Source: Variovorax boronicumulans (lineage in GTDB: Bacteria; Pseudomonadota; Gammaproteobacteria; Burkholderiales; Burkholderiaceae_C). Taken from it: a DNA stretch of 64,000 nucleotides. Positions within the stretch are counted from its first letter, which is position 1, and every line of letters begins with the position of its first letter. The notes beneath the pieces are model-generated. The model saw nothing but the letters and a program-made list of their open reading frames with translations, was not told the DNA's origin and did no database searches. The stretch is taken from contig NZ_JARXVG010000008.1 in the NCBI RefSeq assembly GCF_029892485.1, positions 1-64,000 of the forward strand, given 5' to 3'. A program made the position numbers and the translations under genes. Of this stretch, positions 11,182 through 20,713 are shown piece by piece.

Positions 11182-11193
11182 TTGTCTAGACAG
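11182..11193. promoter_or_regulatory. HutC/GntR-type operator, distal copy
   Basis: TTGTCTAGACAG fits the HutC-subfamily GntR consensus (GTNTANAC core inside a palindrome). It is in the 303-bp gene-free stretch between recQ and the ABC importer (11052-11354), 162 bp before the importer start. The same stretch holds an inverted repeat GTGCAT...ATGCAC (11201-11224). Nothing else was recognised in it. Confidence 0.6.
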
Positions 11194-11247
11194 CAATCTG
11201 GTGCATCTTCCTTAAGAAATGCACCGAAAAAGCCCTCTCGGGTTATC

Positions 11248-11260
11248 CTGTATATACAAG
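11248..11260. promoter_or_regulatory. HutC/GntR-type operator, proximal copy, overlapping putative promoter
   Basis: CTGTATATACAAG contains the near-perfect palindrome TTGTATATACAA minus one base and the GTATATAC core expected for HutC. It is 66 bp (about six helical turns) from the distal copy and overlaps a TATCCT/TATATA -10-like region. Binding by the HutC encoded at 14137 would be expected to repress the ABC importer genes. Confidence 0.7.
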
Positions 11261-11354
11261 TTGGGGCGCTTGGCAACAATGCGAGGCGAGCGCAGTCCGA
11301 AGCCCGGGGCGCATCGCCGAGCCATCTCTCTCAAGAACGGAACCAGGAGTACCC

Positions 11355-12323
11355 ATGGTCAAGACGGTAGTTGTGAAAGTCGCTTCGCTGCTGGCAGCAG
11401 GTGCATGTGCAGCGGGCATGGCCGGAACGGCCGCCGCCCAGGACACCAAGATCTCGCTCGGCATGTCCGGCTGGACCGGCTTCGCGCCGCTCTCGCTGGC
11501 CGACAAGGCCGGCATCTTCAAGAAGAACGGGCTGGACGTCGAACTGAAGATGATTCCCCAGAAAGACCGCCACCTGGCTCTCGCCTCCGGCGCCATCCAG
11601 TGCGCGGCCACCACCGTGGAAACGCACGTCGCCTGGAACGCCAACGGCGTGCCCATCGTGCAGATCTTCCAGATGGACAAGTCCTACGGCGCCGACGGCA
11701 TCGCGGTGCGCAACGACGTCAAGACCTTCGCCGACCTCAAGGGCAAGTCCATCGGCGTGAGCGCCCCCGGCACTGCGCCGTACTTCGGCTTGGCCTGGAT
11801 GCTCAGCAAGAACGGCATGAGCCTGAAGGACGTGAAGGTCGTCTCGCTGGAGCCGCAGCCCGCCGCGCAGGCCTTCGTGGCCGGCCAGAACGACGCCGCC
11901 ATGACCTACGAGCCCTACCTCTCGACCGTGCGCGCCAACCCGGCCGCCGGCAAGATCCTGGCCACCACGCTCGACTACCCGATGGTGATGGACACCGTCG
12001 GCTGCGCGCCGACCTGGCTCAAGGCCAACCCCAAGGCCGCCGCCGCGCTCACCAAGTCGTACTTCGATGCGCTGGACATGATCAAGGCCGACCCGGCCAA
12101 GTCGAACGAACTCATGGGCTCGGCCGTCAAGCAGAGCGGCGAGCAGTTTGCCAAGTCGTCGGCGTACCTGCGCTGGCAGGACAAGGCCGCCAACCAGAAG
12201 TTCTTCGCGGGCGAACTCACCACCTTCATGAAGGAAGCCGCGGCGATCCTCTTGGAAGCCGGCGTGATCCGCAAGGCGCCTGAAGACTACGCAGTCACCT
12301 TCGATGCAAGCTACGTCAAGTAA
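11355..12323 (+). CDS. ABC transporter substrate-binding protein, NitT/TauT (NMT1-like) family
   Basis: Periplasmic binding protein of 322 residues. A signal peptide ends near the AAAQD cleavage site (about residue 28). The mature part begins with the family pattern GMSGWTGFAPLSLADKAGIF and has the LASGAIQCA and GKSIGV segments seen in TauA/SsuA-like proteins. An AGGAG site precedes the ATG. It starts an operon with the permease and ATPase. The HutC-type operators upstream and the hutC/hutH neighbours suggest its ligand is histidine, urocanate or a related imidazole, although the family is best known for taurine, sulfonates, nitrate and thiamine precursors. The ligand is inference only. Confidence 0.82.
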   Translation: MVKTVVVKVASLLAAGACAAGMAGTAAAQDTKISLGMSGWTGFAPLSLADKAGIFKKNGLDVELKMIPQKDRHLALASGAIQCAATTVETHVAWNANGVPIVQIFQMDKSYGADGIAVRNDVKTFADLKGKSIGVSAPGTAPYFGLAWMLSKNGMSLKDVKVVSLEPQPAAQAFVAGQNDAAMTYEPYLSTVRANPAAGKILATTLDYPMVMDTVGCAPTWLKANPKAAAALTKSYFDALDMIKADPAKSNELMGSAVKQSGEQFAKSSAYLRWQDKAANQKFFAGELTTFMKEAAAILLEAGVIRKAPEDYAVTFDASYVK

Positions 12324-13188
12324 GGCGCTGCCGCAGCAGGTGCCGCCCTGCGCGGCATCGACCACGGGCGCCGTTTCACCTCAACCCGCGGTGGTGCCCG
12401 TGCGCCGCCGCGCGTTCGCGCCGCTCGAACCCATCGGCGCCCGTGCGCGCGTGCTGCTGGGGCTCGGCTTCTTCGTCGTGTTCGTGCTCGTGTGGTCGCT
12501 CGCCACGCTCGGCGGCTTCGTGTCGCCGACCTTCCTGGCGAGCCCGCCGACCATGGTCAAGGAAGGCTGGCTGCTCTTCACCGAGTACGGCTTCATCGGC
12601 GACATCGGCATGACCGTGTGGCGCGTGTTCGGCGGCTTCCTGCTGGCTGCAGTGTTCGCGGTGCCGCTGGGCATCGCGATGGGCACCTGGAAAACGGTCG
12701 AGGCCTTCTTCGAGCCCTTCGTCTCGTTCTGCCGCTACCTGCCGGCCTCGGCCTTCATTCCGCTGCTCATCCTTTGGGCGGGCCTGGGCGAAATGCAGAA
12801 GCTGCTGGTGATCTTCATCGGCTCCTTCTTCCAGATCGTGTTGATGGTGGCCGTCACCGTGGGCGGTGCGCGGCGCGACCTCGTCGAGGCCGCCTACACG
12901 CTGGGAGCGAACAGCCGCGGCATCGTGGCGCGCGTGCTCATTCCGGGCGCCGCGCCCGGCATCGCCGAAACGCTGCGCCTCGTGCTCGGCTGGGCGTGGA
13001 CTTACGTGATCGTGGCGGAGCTGATCGGCTCGTCCTCGGGCATCGGCCACATGATCACCGACAGCCAGGCGCTCTTGAACACCGGGCAGATCATCTTCGG
13101 GATCATCGTGATCGGCGTCATCGGCCTGTTGTCCGACTTCGCTTTCAAGGCGATGAATCGCCGTCTGTTCGCATGGGCCGCGCTGTGA
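12304..13188 (+). CDS. ABC transporter permease, NitT/TauT family
   Basis: Inner-membrane channel subunit of 294 residues with about six hydrophobic segments. The binding-protein-dependent permease motif (EAAYTLGANSRGIVARVLIP) that contacts the ATPase is around residues 198-217. The preferred ATG overlaps the end of the binding-protein gene by 20 bp, consistent with translational coupling; downstream GTG codons are alternatives because no clear ribosome site is visible. The N-terminal 40 residues are cytoplasmic and Pro/Ala-rich. It works with the genes on either side as one importer. Confidence 0.85.
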   Translation: MQATSSKALPQQVPPCAASTTGAVSPQPAVVPVRRRAFAPLEPIGARARVLLGLGFFVVFVLVWSLATLGGFVSPTFLASPPTMVKEGWLLFTEYGFIGDIGMTVWRVFGGFLLAAVFAVPLGIAMGTWKTVEAFFEPFVSFCRYLPASAFIPLLILWAGLGEMQKLLVIFIGSFFQIVLMVAVTVGGARRDLVEAAYTLGANSRGIVARVLIPGAAPGIAETLRLVLGWAWTYVIVAELIGSSSGIGHMITDSQALLNTGQIIFGIIVIGVIGLLSDFAFKAMNRRLFAWAAL

Positions 13189-13967
13189 AGAACCAGCTTT
13201 CCATTCAAGGCGTCTCGCGCGTCTTCACCGGCACCAAGGGCCAGAGCACGCAGGCATTGCTGCCCATCAACTTCGAGGTGAAGGAGAACGACTTCGTCAC
13301 CATCCTCGGCCCCTCGGGCTGCGGGAAGTCGACGCTGCTGCGCATCGTGGCGGGGCTCGACTTCCCGACCACCGGCCAGGTGATGCTCGACGGCGAGCGC
13401 ATCGAAGGCCCGGGCGCCGACCGCGGCGTGGTGTTCCAGAGCTACACGCTGTTCCCGTGGCTCACGGTGGCGCAGAACATCCGCTTCGGCCTGCGCGAGC
13501 GCGGCATGAGCGAGGCCGACCAGAAGGAGCGCAGCGAGTTCTTCATCGCCAAGGTCGGCCTGCGCGGCTTCGAACATCACTTTCCGAAGCAACTCTCGGG
13601 CGGCATGCAGCAGCGCACCGCGATTGCGCGCGCGCTTGCCAACGACCCCAAGATGCTCTTGCTCGACGAGCCCTTCGGCGCGCTGGACAACCAGACGCGC
13701 GTGCTGATGCAGGAGCTCTTGCTCGGCATCTGGGAGTCGGCGCAGAAGACGGTGCTCTTCGTCACGCACGACATCGACGAGGCGATCTTCATGGCCAATC
13801 GCGTGGCGGTGTTCAGCGCGCGGCCGGGGCGCATCAAGACCGAGATCGCGGTGGATTTTCCGCATCCGCGCAGCTACACGATCAAGACCTCGCCGGAGTT
13901 CATGGACATCAAGGCGCGCCTGACGGAAGAAATCCGCGCCGAGTCGATGGCTGCGGCGGAGCATTAA
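13173..13967 (+). CDS. ABC transporter ATP-binding protein, NitT/TauT family
   Basis: ATPase subunit of 264 residues that energises the importer. It has Walker A GPSGCGKST, a Q-loop in VVFQSYTLFPW, the signature LSGGMQQR and Walker B LLLDEPFGALD, followed by the H-loop VTHD. The ATG overlaps the permease gene by 16 bp; an in-frame GTG at 13185 overlaps the permease stop (GTGA) and is an equally plausible start. The next gene (hutC) is 169 bp downstream, beyond a palindromic repeat. Confidence 0.9.
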   Translation: MGRAVKNQLSIQGVSRVFTGTKGQSTQALLPINFEVKENDFVTILGPSGCGKSTLLRIVAGLDFPTTGQVMLDGERIEGPGADRGVVFQSYTLFPWLTVAQNIRFGLRERGMSEADQKERSEFFIAKVGLRGFEHHFPKQLSGGMQQRTAIARALANDPKMLLLDEPFGALDNQTRVLMQELLLGIWESAQKTVLFVTHDIDEAIFMANRVAVFSARPGRIKTEIAVDFPHPRSYTIKTSPEFMDIKARLTEEIRAESMAAAEH

Positions 13968-14000
13968 GAAGGTATGAACGAACCCGCCATGCCCGCTCAT

Positions 14001-14093
14001 CCCGCCCAGACACACCCGCTCGGCGTTGCAAATGCTCGCCATAGCCCGAGCTATGGCTGCGCTTTGCGCCTTGATCGGGCGCGCCTGGGCGGG
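14001..14093. repeat. Palindromic element between importer operon and hutC
   Basis: Outer arms CCCGCCCAG (14001-14009) and CTGGGCGGG (14085-14093) enclose a hairpin with arms GCCATAG and CTATGGC around CCCGAG (14038-14057). The next layer, GCAAA/TTTGC, also pairs. The whole ~93 bp can form one long imperfect stem. It looks like a dispersed intergenic repeat unit; only one copy is in this window. It contributes an open frame upstream of hutC that I reject as coding. Confidence 0.65.
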
Positions 14094-14136
14094 CTGCTCG
14101 GGCACGCCGGATTCATTCACACCTTCTGACCGCACG

Positions 14137-14874
14137 ATGAAACGCGACCTGCCGACCCTCGCGCTCTACGCGCAAGTCAAGGATCACATCTCCCGCAAGA
14201 TCCAGGACGGCACCTGGCCGCCCGGCCACCGCCTGCCTTCGGAGCACGAGCTGGTCGCGCAGTTCGGCATGGCGCGCATGACGGTGAACCGCGCGCTGCG
14301 CGAGCTGGTGGAGCAGGGCCGCATCGTGCGCGTGGCGGGCGTGGGCAGTTTCGTGGCGGAGAACAAGCCGCAATCGACGCTGCTGCAGATCGCCAACATC
14401 GCGAGCGAAATCCGCCAGCGCGGCCACGACTACCGATGCGAGATGCTCGCGGTCGAGCGCATCGCCGCCTCGCCCGACGTGGCCGCGTGGCTCGACCTGC
14501 GCGCGGGCGACTCGGTGTTCCACAGCGCCTGCCTGCACCTGGAGAACGACACGCCGGTGCAGCTTGAAGAGCGCTACGTCAATCCGCAGGTCGTGCCCGA
14601 TTACCTCGAGCAGGACTTCAGCGCGATGCCCCCCAGCGAGTACCTGGTGCGCAACGTGCCCTTCGACCAGATCGAACACGTCGTCGATGCCGTGCTGCCC
14701 AACGCCGAACAGGCCGAGCGGCTCGCAATGGAAGTCACCGATCCCTGCCTCCTGCTCACGCGCCGCACGTGGACGCGCAACACGCCCGTGACCTGGGTGC
14801 GCTGCCTGCATCCCGCGTCGCGCTACAGCCTGGGCAGCCGCTTCCGAGCCGACGGCAACCCCAGCTTCGGGTAG
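14137..14874 (+). CDS. hutC: Histidine utilisation repressor HutC (GntR family)
   Basis: Transcription factor of 245 residues: an N-terminal GntR winged helix-turn-helix (residues ~10-75, with the pattern LPSEHELVAQFGMARMTVNRAL) and a C-terminal UTRA ligand-binding domain that in known HutC proteins senses urocanate. The ATG was chosen because the preceding 37 in-frame codons come from the palindromic element at 14001-14093. It lies just upstream of hutH. The operators at 11182, 11248 and 14916 match the HutC-type GTNTANAC core, so it likely represses both the importer and the enzyme genes. Confidence 0.92.
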   Translation: MKRDLPTLALYAQVKDHISRKIQDGTWPPGHRLPSEHELVAQFGMARMTVNRALRELVEQGRIVRVAGVGSFVAENKPQSTLLQIANIASEIRQRGHDYRCEMLAVERIAASPDVAAWLDLRAGDSVFHSACLHLENDTPVQLEERYVNPQVVPDYLEQDFSAMPPSEYLVRNVPFDQIEHVVDAVLPNAEQAERLAMEVTDPCLLLTRRTWTRNTPVTWVRCLHPASRYSLGSRFRADGNPSFG

Positions 14875-14891
14875 CTTTTTTCGTCTCGCAG

Positions 14892-14929
14892 AACGATCGT
14901 TATCTCTCGCAACTACTTGTATAGACAGG
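14892..14929. promoter_or_regulatory. HutC operator overlapping the hutH ribosome-binding region
   Basis: CTTGTATAGACAGG (14916-14929) carries the HutC core GTATAGAC and ends only five bases before the hutH ATG at 14935, so it overlaps the weak CAGG ribosome site. A separate 10-bp perfect palindrome, AACGATCGTT, lies just upstream at 14892-14901. Repressor bound here would block transcription elongation or the leader itself rather than only the -35/-10 region. Confidence 0.65.
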
Positions 14930-14934
14930 TTCAC

Positions 14935-16494
14935 ATGCCAAGCAATCACAAAGCTTCCTCCGACACCACCCTGACCCTCACGCCCGGCAAGGTCGATCTT
15001 GCGATGCTGCGCCGCATCCAGGCTGGCGGCGTGCGGCTTGTGCTCGATCCGTCGGTGCTCGACGGCATGCAGAAGGCCGAGGCGGCGGTGCGCCACATCG
15101 TCGAGAACGACCAGGTGGTCTATGGCATCAACACCGGCTTCGGCAAGCTCGCGAGCACGCGCATCGGCAACGACCACCTGGCCGAATTGCAGCGCAACCT
15201 CGTGCTCTCGCACAGCGTGGGCACGGGCGAGCCGCTGGCCGCGCCGGTGGTGCGCATGATCCTCGCGACCAAGGCGGTGAGCCTGGCGCGCGGGCACTCG
15301 GGCGTGCGGCCCGCGCTGGTCGATGCGCTGTTGGCGCTGTTCAATGCGGGCGTCACGCCCAGCATTCCCTGCAAGGGTTCGGTCGGCGCATCGGGCGACC
15401 TCGCGCCGCTCGCGCACATGGCCTGCGTGCTGATCGGTGAGGGCGAAGCGACGCTGGCTGACGGCAAGAAGGTCAGCGGCGCCGAAGCGATGCGCAGCAT
15501 CGGCCTCGAACCCTTCGTGCTCGGCCCCAAGGAAGGCCTCGCGCTGCTCAACGGCACGCAGGTGTCGACTGCGTTGGCACTCGCCGGCCTCTTCGGTGCG
15601 GAAGACGTGTTCGCTGCAGCGCTGATGTCGGGTGCGCTCTCGCTCGAAGCGATCCAGGGTTCGATCAAGCCCTTCGACGCGCGCATCCACGCCGCACGCG
15701 GCCAACCCGGCCAGATGGCAGTCGCCGGCGCCGTGCGCACGCTGCTCGAAGGCAGCGAGATCGTCCCGTCGCATGCCGACTGCGGCCGCGTGCAAGACCC
15801 GTACTCGGTGCGCTGCATCCCGCAGGTGATGGGCGCCTGCCTCGACAACCTCGCGCATGCGTCGCGCGTGCTGGTCATCGAAGCGAACGCCGCATCGGAC
15901 AACCCGCTCGTGTTCTGCGACACGGGCGAAGTGATCTCGGGCGGCAACTTCCACGCTGAGCCGGTCGCCTTCGCGGCCGACATCATTGCGCTGGCCGTGA
16001 GCGAAGTCGGCGCGATCGCGGAGCGCCGCATCGCGTTGCTGCTGGACACGGGCCTGTCGGGCCTGCCGCCGTTCCTGGTGCGCGATGGCGGCCTGAACTC
16101 CGGATTCATGATCGCGCAGGTCACGGCCGCTGCACTCGCGTCGGAGAACAAGTCACTCGCCCACCCCGCGAGCGTCGACAGCCTGCCCACGTCGGCCAAC
16201 CAGGAAGATCACGTCTCGATGGCCACCTTCGCCGCGCGCCGGCTCGGCGACATGGTCAACAACACCGCGGTGGTGGTCGGCATCGAAGCGATGGCCGCCG
16301 CGCAAGGCATCGAACTCAAGCGCGGGCTCAAGAGCTCGCCGCTCGTCGAAGCAGAATTCGCGGCCATCCGCCAGAAGGTCGCCTTCCTCGAACGCGACCG
16401 TTACCTCGCCCCCGACATCGAAGCCATGCGCCAGTGGGCGCTCAAGGCCGAGCTGCCGGCCGCGCTGCTGAACATCCTGCCCAGTCACTCGTAA
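14935..16494 (+). CDS. hutH: Histidine ammonia-lyase
   Basis: First step of histidine degradation: L-histidine to trans-urocanate and ammonia, cytoplasmic. The 519-residue length matches the family. The Ala-Ser-Gly triad that cyclises to the MIO cofactor is at residues 152-154 within SVGASGDLAPLAH. The start is placed at ATG 14935; an upstream TTG in frame lies inside the HutC operator and is rejected. hutU follows after 27 bp, consistent with one transcript. Confidence 0.97.
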   Translation: MPSNHKASSDTTLTLTPGKVDLAMLRRIQAGGVRLVLDPSVLDGMQKAEAAVRHIVENDQVVYGINTGFGKLASTRIGNDHLAELQRNLVLSHSVGTGEPLAAPVVRMILATKAVSLARGHSGVRPALVDALLALFNAGVTPSIPCKGSVGASGDLAPLAHMACVLIGEGEATLADGKKVSGAEAMRSIGLEPFVLGPKEGLALLNGTQVSTALALAGLFGAEDVFAAALMSGALSLEAIQGSIKPFDARIHAARGQPGQMAVAGAVRTLLEGSEIVPSHADCGRVQDPYSVRCIPQVMGACLDNLAHASRVLVIEANAASDNPLVFCDTGEVISGGNFHAEPVAFAADIIALAVSEVGAIAERRIALLLDTGLSGLPPFLVRDGGLNSGFMIAQVTAAALASENKSLAHPASVDSLPTSANQEDHVSMATFAARRLGDMVNNTAVVVGIEAMAAAQGIELKRGLKSSPLVEAEFAAIRQKVAFLERDRYLAPDIEAMRQWALKAELPAALLNILPSHS

Positions 16495-16521
16495 AACATC
16501 ACTCGCTAGGAGAACCACGCC

Positions 16522-18249
<1,728 letters not shown>

Positions 18250-18364
18250 GCGGGCCTTGCCGCGAAAGCCGGTAAGACAAAGGTAGAAGTAAAAATCCGG
18301 CCCATTCCCACCCGGTGGGAATCGGGGCTTGGAAGTGAGAACGGCGAGCAAGATACTGCCTGCG

Positions 18365-19099
18365 ATGACGCCCCCGACCGATGCCCCCGCCCACAACGAC
18401 CGCGCGCTGTTCGTGCTGTCGGTGCTGGCGCAGAGCAAGGTCGCGATGACGGCGGCCGAACTGGTGCAGGCCACGGGCCTCGTCAAGAGCACGCTGTACC
18501 GCCAGATCGCCACGCTGCGCCGCTGGGGCTTCGTGATGGAGTCGGACGGGCGCTACTCGCCGGGCCCGGTCAGCGTGCAGCTGGCCAGCGGCTTCGACGG
18601 CAACTCCGACCTCGTCATGGCCGCCCGCGCCGACATGCGCGCGCTGGTGCAGCAGAGCCACGAGAGCGTGGCGCTGGTCACCGCGGTGAACGACCGCGTG
18701 GTGTGCCTGGAGATGATCGACAGCGAACATTCGCTGCGCTGCTCGTTCGACCGGGGCCGCAGCGTGCCGGCCAGCGACGGCGCGAGCGCCAAGTGCCTGC
18801 TCGCGCACATGCCGCTCGACCAGCGCGACGCCTTGCTCGACGGCCTCGGTGAAAGCGCCGTGCGCCGTGCCGAACGCGCCGCCGAGCTCGATGCGATTCG
18901 AGAGGCGGGTCATGCCGTGACGCAGGGCGAGGTCGATGCCGGCGTCTGGGGCGCGAGCGCACCGGTGCTGGCCTCGGGCCGGCGCCTGCGCGGCGCGATC
19001 ACGCTCATGGCGCCGATCACGCGCGTCCAGGGCATGGAAGCTGCATTGCTCCACATGACCGTCGTCACGGCGGCCCGCATCTCCCGCGCGCTGCAGTAG
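18365..19099 (+). CDS. IclR-family transcriptional regulator
   Basis: A 244-residue regulator with an N-terminal winged HTH (AAELVQATGLVKSTLYRQIATLRRWGFV) and a C-terminal IclR effector domain. The ATG at 18365 is preferred over in-frame TTG/GTG codons up to 36 bases upstream, but no strong ribosome site distinguishes them. It sits between hutU and the amino-acid ABC genes. A second regulator in a hut cluster already having HutC suggests separate control of the downstream transport/hutD-I-F-G part, or sensing of a downstream product. The target is unknown. Confidence 0.85.
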   Translation: MTPPTDAPAHNDRALFVLSVLAQSKVAMTAAELVQATGLVKSTLYRQIATLRRWGFVMESDGRYSPGPVSVQLASGFDGNSDLVMAARADMRALVQQSHESVALVTAVNDRVVCLEMIDSEHSLRCSFDRGRSVPASDGASAKCLLAHMPLDQRDALLDGLGESAVRRAERAAELDAIREAGHAVTQGEVDAGVWGASAPVLASGRRLRGAITLMAPITRVQGMEAALLHMTVVTAARISRALQ

Positions 19100-19142
19100 C
19101 CAGTCGCTCCTACCTTTTTCAAACCCACGGAAGCCCCGCCTC

Positions 19143-19889
19143 ATGAACACCCGTCGCACTCTTTTCACCGTTGCCGCCGCCGCTCTCTTCGGTCTTGCTG
19201 GCGCCGCACACGCGCAGGGCGAGCCGCTGCGCGTGGCCACCGATGCCACCTTCCCGCCGATGGAGTTCGTGGAGAACGGCAAGCGCACCGGCTTCGACGT
19301 GGAATTGGTCGAAGCCATCGGCAAGACGCTGGGCCGGAAGGTCGAATGGATCGACATCGACTTCAAAGGGCTCGTGCCGGGCCTCATTTCCAAACGCTTC
19401 GACATGGCCGTCTCGGCCATCTACATCACCGACGAGCGCAAGAAGGTGGTCGACTTCACCGTGCCCTACTACGCAGGCGGCCTCGTGGTGATGGTGAAGG
19501 ACGGCAACACGGCCATCAAGGCGCCGGCCGACATCAACGGCAAGAAGGTCAGCGTGCAGGTGGGCACCAAGTCCGTCGCCTTCACGAAGGAAAAGTACCC
19601 GCAGGTGCAGCTGATGGAAGTCGAGAAGAACCAGGAGATGTTCAACCTCGTGGACATCGGCCGCGCCGACGCCGCCGTCACCGGCAAGCCCGCCGCCTAC
19701 CAGTACGTGCGCACGCGCGGCGGCCTGAAGGTGCTGCCCGAGCAGATCACCACCGAGGAATACGGCATGGCCATCCGCAAGGACACGCCCGAGCTCACCA
19801 AGGCGGTGAACGGCGCCATCGAGAAGCTGAAAGCCGACGGCACCTACGACCAGATCGTGAAGAAGTGGTTCAGCGCCAACGCCAAGTAA
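19143..19889 (+). CDS. Polar amino acid ABC transporter substrate-binding protein (HisJ/GlnH-like)
   Basis: Periplasmic binding protein of 248 residues. The signal peptide ends at AHAQG (about residue 25). The mature N-terminus RVATDATFPPMEF and the RFDMAVSAIYIT/R-K-KVVDFTVPY segments are typical of family-3 solute-binding proteins for basic or polar amino acids. The hut context makes histidine the likeliest ligand (inference). The permease gene follows after seven bases. No matching ATPase gene is nearby. Confidence 0.9.
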   Translation: MNTRRTLFTVAAAALFGLAGAAHAQGEPLRVATDATFPPMEFVENGKRTGFDVELVEAIGKTLGRKVEWIDIDFKGLVPGLISKRFDMAVSAIYITDERKKVVDFTVPYYAGGLVVMVKDGNTAIKAPADINGKKVSVQVGTKSVAFTKEKYPQVQLMEVEKNQEMFNLVDIGRADAAVTGKPAAYQYVRTRGGLKVLPEQITTEEYGMAIRKDTPELTKAVNGAIEKLKADGTYDQIVKKWFSANAK

Positions 19890-19896
19890 GCAGGCA

Positions 19897-20565
19897 ATGG
19901 ATCTCGACTTCTCGCCGGTCTGGCAGGGCTGGCCCGACCTGCTGCGCGGTGCGCTCGTCACGGTGGAAATCACCGCGTGCGCGCTCGCCCTCGGCTGCGT
20001 GCTCGGCCTCATCGTCGGCATCGGGCGGCTGAACCCGAAGCGGCGCTGGATCTACGGCGTGTGCACCGCGTATGTGGCGGTCATTCGCGGTACGCCGCTG
20101 CTGGTGCAGCTGTTCATCCTGTTCTTCGGCCTGCCGCACTTCGGCATCCTGCTGCCCGCATTCCTGTGCGGCGTGCTGGGGCTCGGCGTGTACTCCGGCG
20201 CGTACGTCTCGGAGATCGTGCGCGGCGCGATCCAGTCGATCGACAAAGGCCAGACGATGGCCGCGCAGTCGCTTGGCATGACGCCCGGCGTCGCGATGCG
20301 CCAGATCGTGCTGCCGCAGGCGGTGGTGCGCATGATTCCGCCGCTGGGCAACGAGTTCATCGCGCTCATCAAGAACTCGGCGCTGGTGTCGCTGCTGACG
20401 ATTCACGACGTGATGCACGAGGGGCAGAAGATCATCAGCGTGTCGTACCGGTCGCTGGAGGTGTACTTGGCCATCGCGCTCGTGTACTTCGTGCTGACCG
20501 GCACGATGACGCTGGTGCTGCGGCACTTCGAGCAGAAGCTGCGGCAAGGCGGGTTGATGCGATGA
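19897..20565 (+). CDS. Amino acid ABC transporter permease (HisM/GlnP family)
   Basis: Inner-membrane subunit of 222 residues with about five membrane spans and the EAA-loop-like segment around AAQSLGMTPGVAMRQIVLPQA that docks the ATPase. The GTPLLVQLF motif near residue 65 is typical of the HisMQ family. It is seven bases after the binding-protein gene. The transporter probably works as a homodimer of this permease with an ATPase encoded elsewhere, since the gene downstream is a REP element and then hutD. Confidence 0.9.
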   Translation: MDLDFSPVWQGWPDLLRGALVTVEITACALALGCVLGLIVGIGRLNPKRRWIYGVCTAYVAVIRGTPLLVQLFILFFGLPHFGILLPAFLCGVLGLGVYSGAYVSEIVRGAIQSIDKGQTMAAQSLGMTPGVAMRQIVLPQAVVRMIPPLGNEFIALIKNSALVSLLTIHDVMHEGQKIISVSYRSLEVYLAIALVYFVLTGTMTLVLRHFEQKLRQGGLMR

Positions 20566-20587
20566 ACATGCGCGCGCGTTTTGAATT

Positions 20588-20702
20588 TCTCCCTCCCCTC
20601 CCGGGGGAGGGCAGGGGTGGGGGCACGACGGCCTCGACCCAGGCACGGCGCTCGTTGGGCGCTGCCCCCATCCCAGCCTTCCCCCGGAAGGGGAAGGAGC
20701 AA
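20588..20702. repeat. REP-like palindromic element, type A, copy 1
   Basis: A nested inverted repeat of ~115 bp. The left arm contains the hairpin CCCTCCCCTCCCGGGGGAGG and then GGGGTGGGGGC. The right arm mirrors it with GCCCCCATCCC and TTCCCCCGGAAGGGGAAGGA. It sits in the 148-bp gap between the permease gene and hutD. Copies of the same type are at 35576 and 52338. Confidence 0.85.
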
Positions 20703-20713
20703 GAGGGACGGTC

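Noticed and set aside
14026..14136. An N-terminal extension of HutC
   Set aside because: The 37 extra codons come from the palindromic repeat at 14001-14093, and the GntR domain begins right after ATG 14137.
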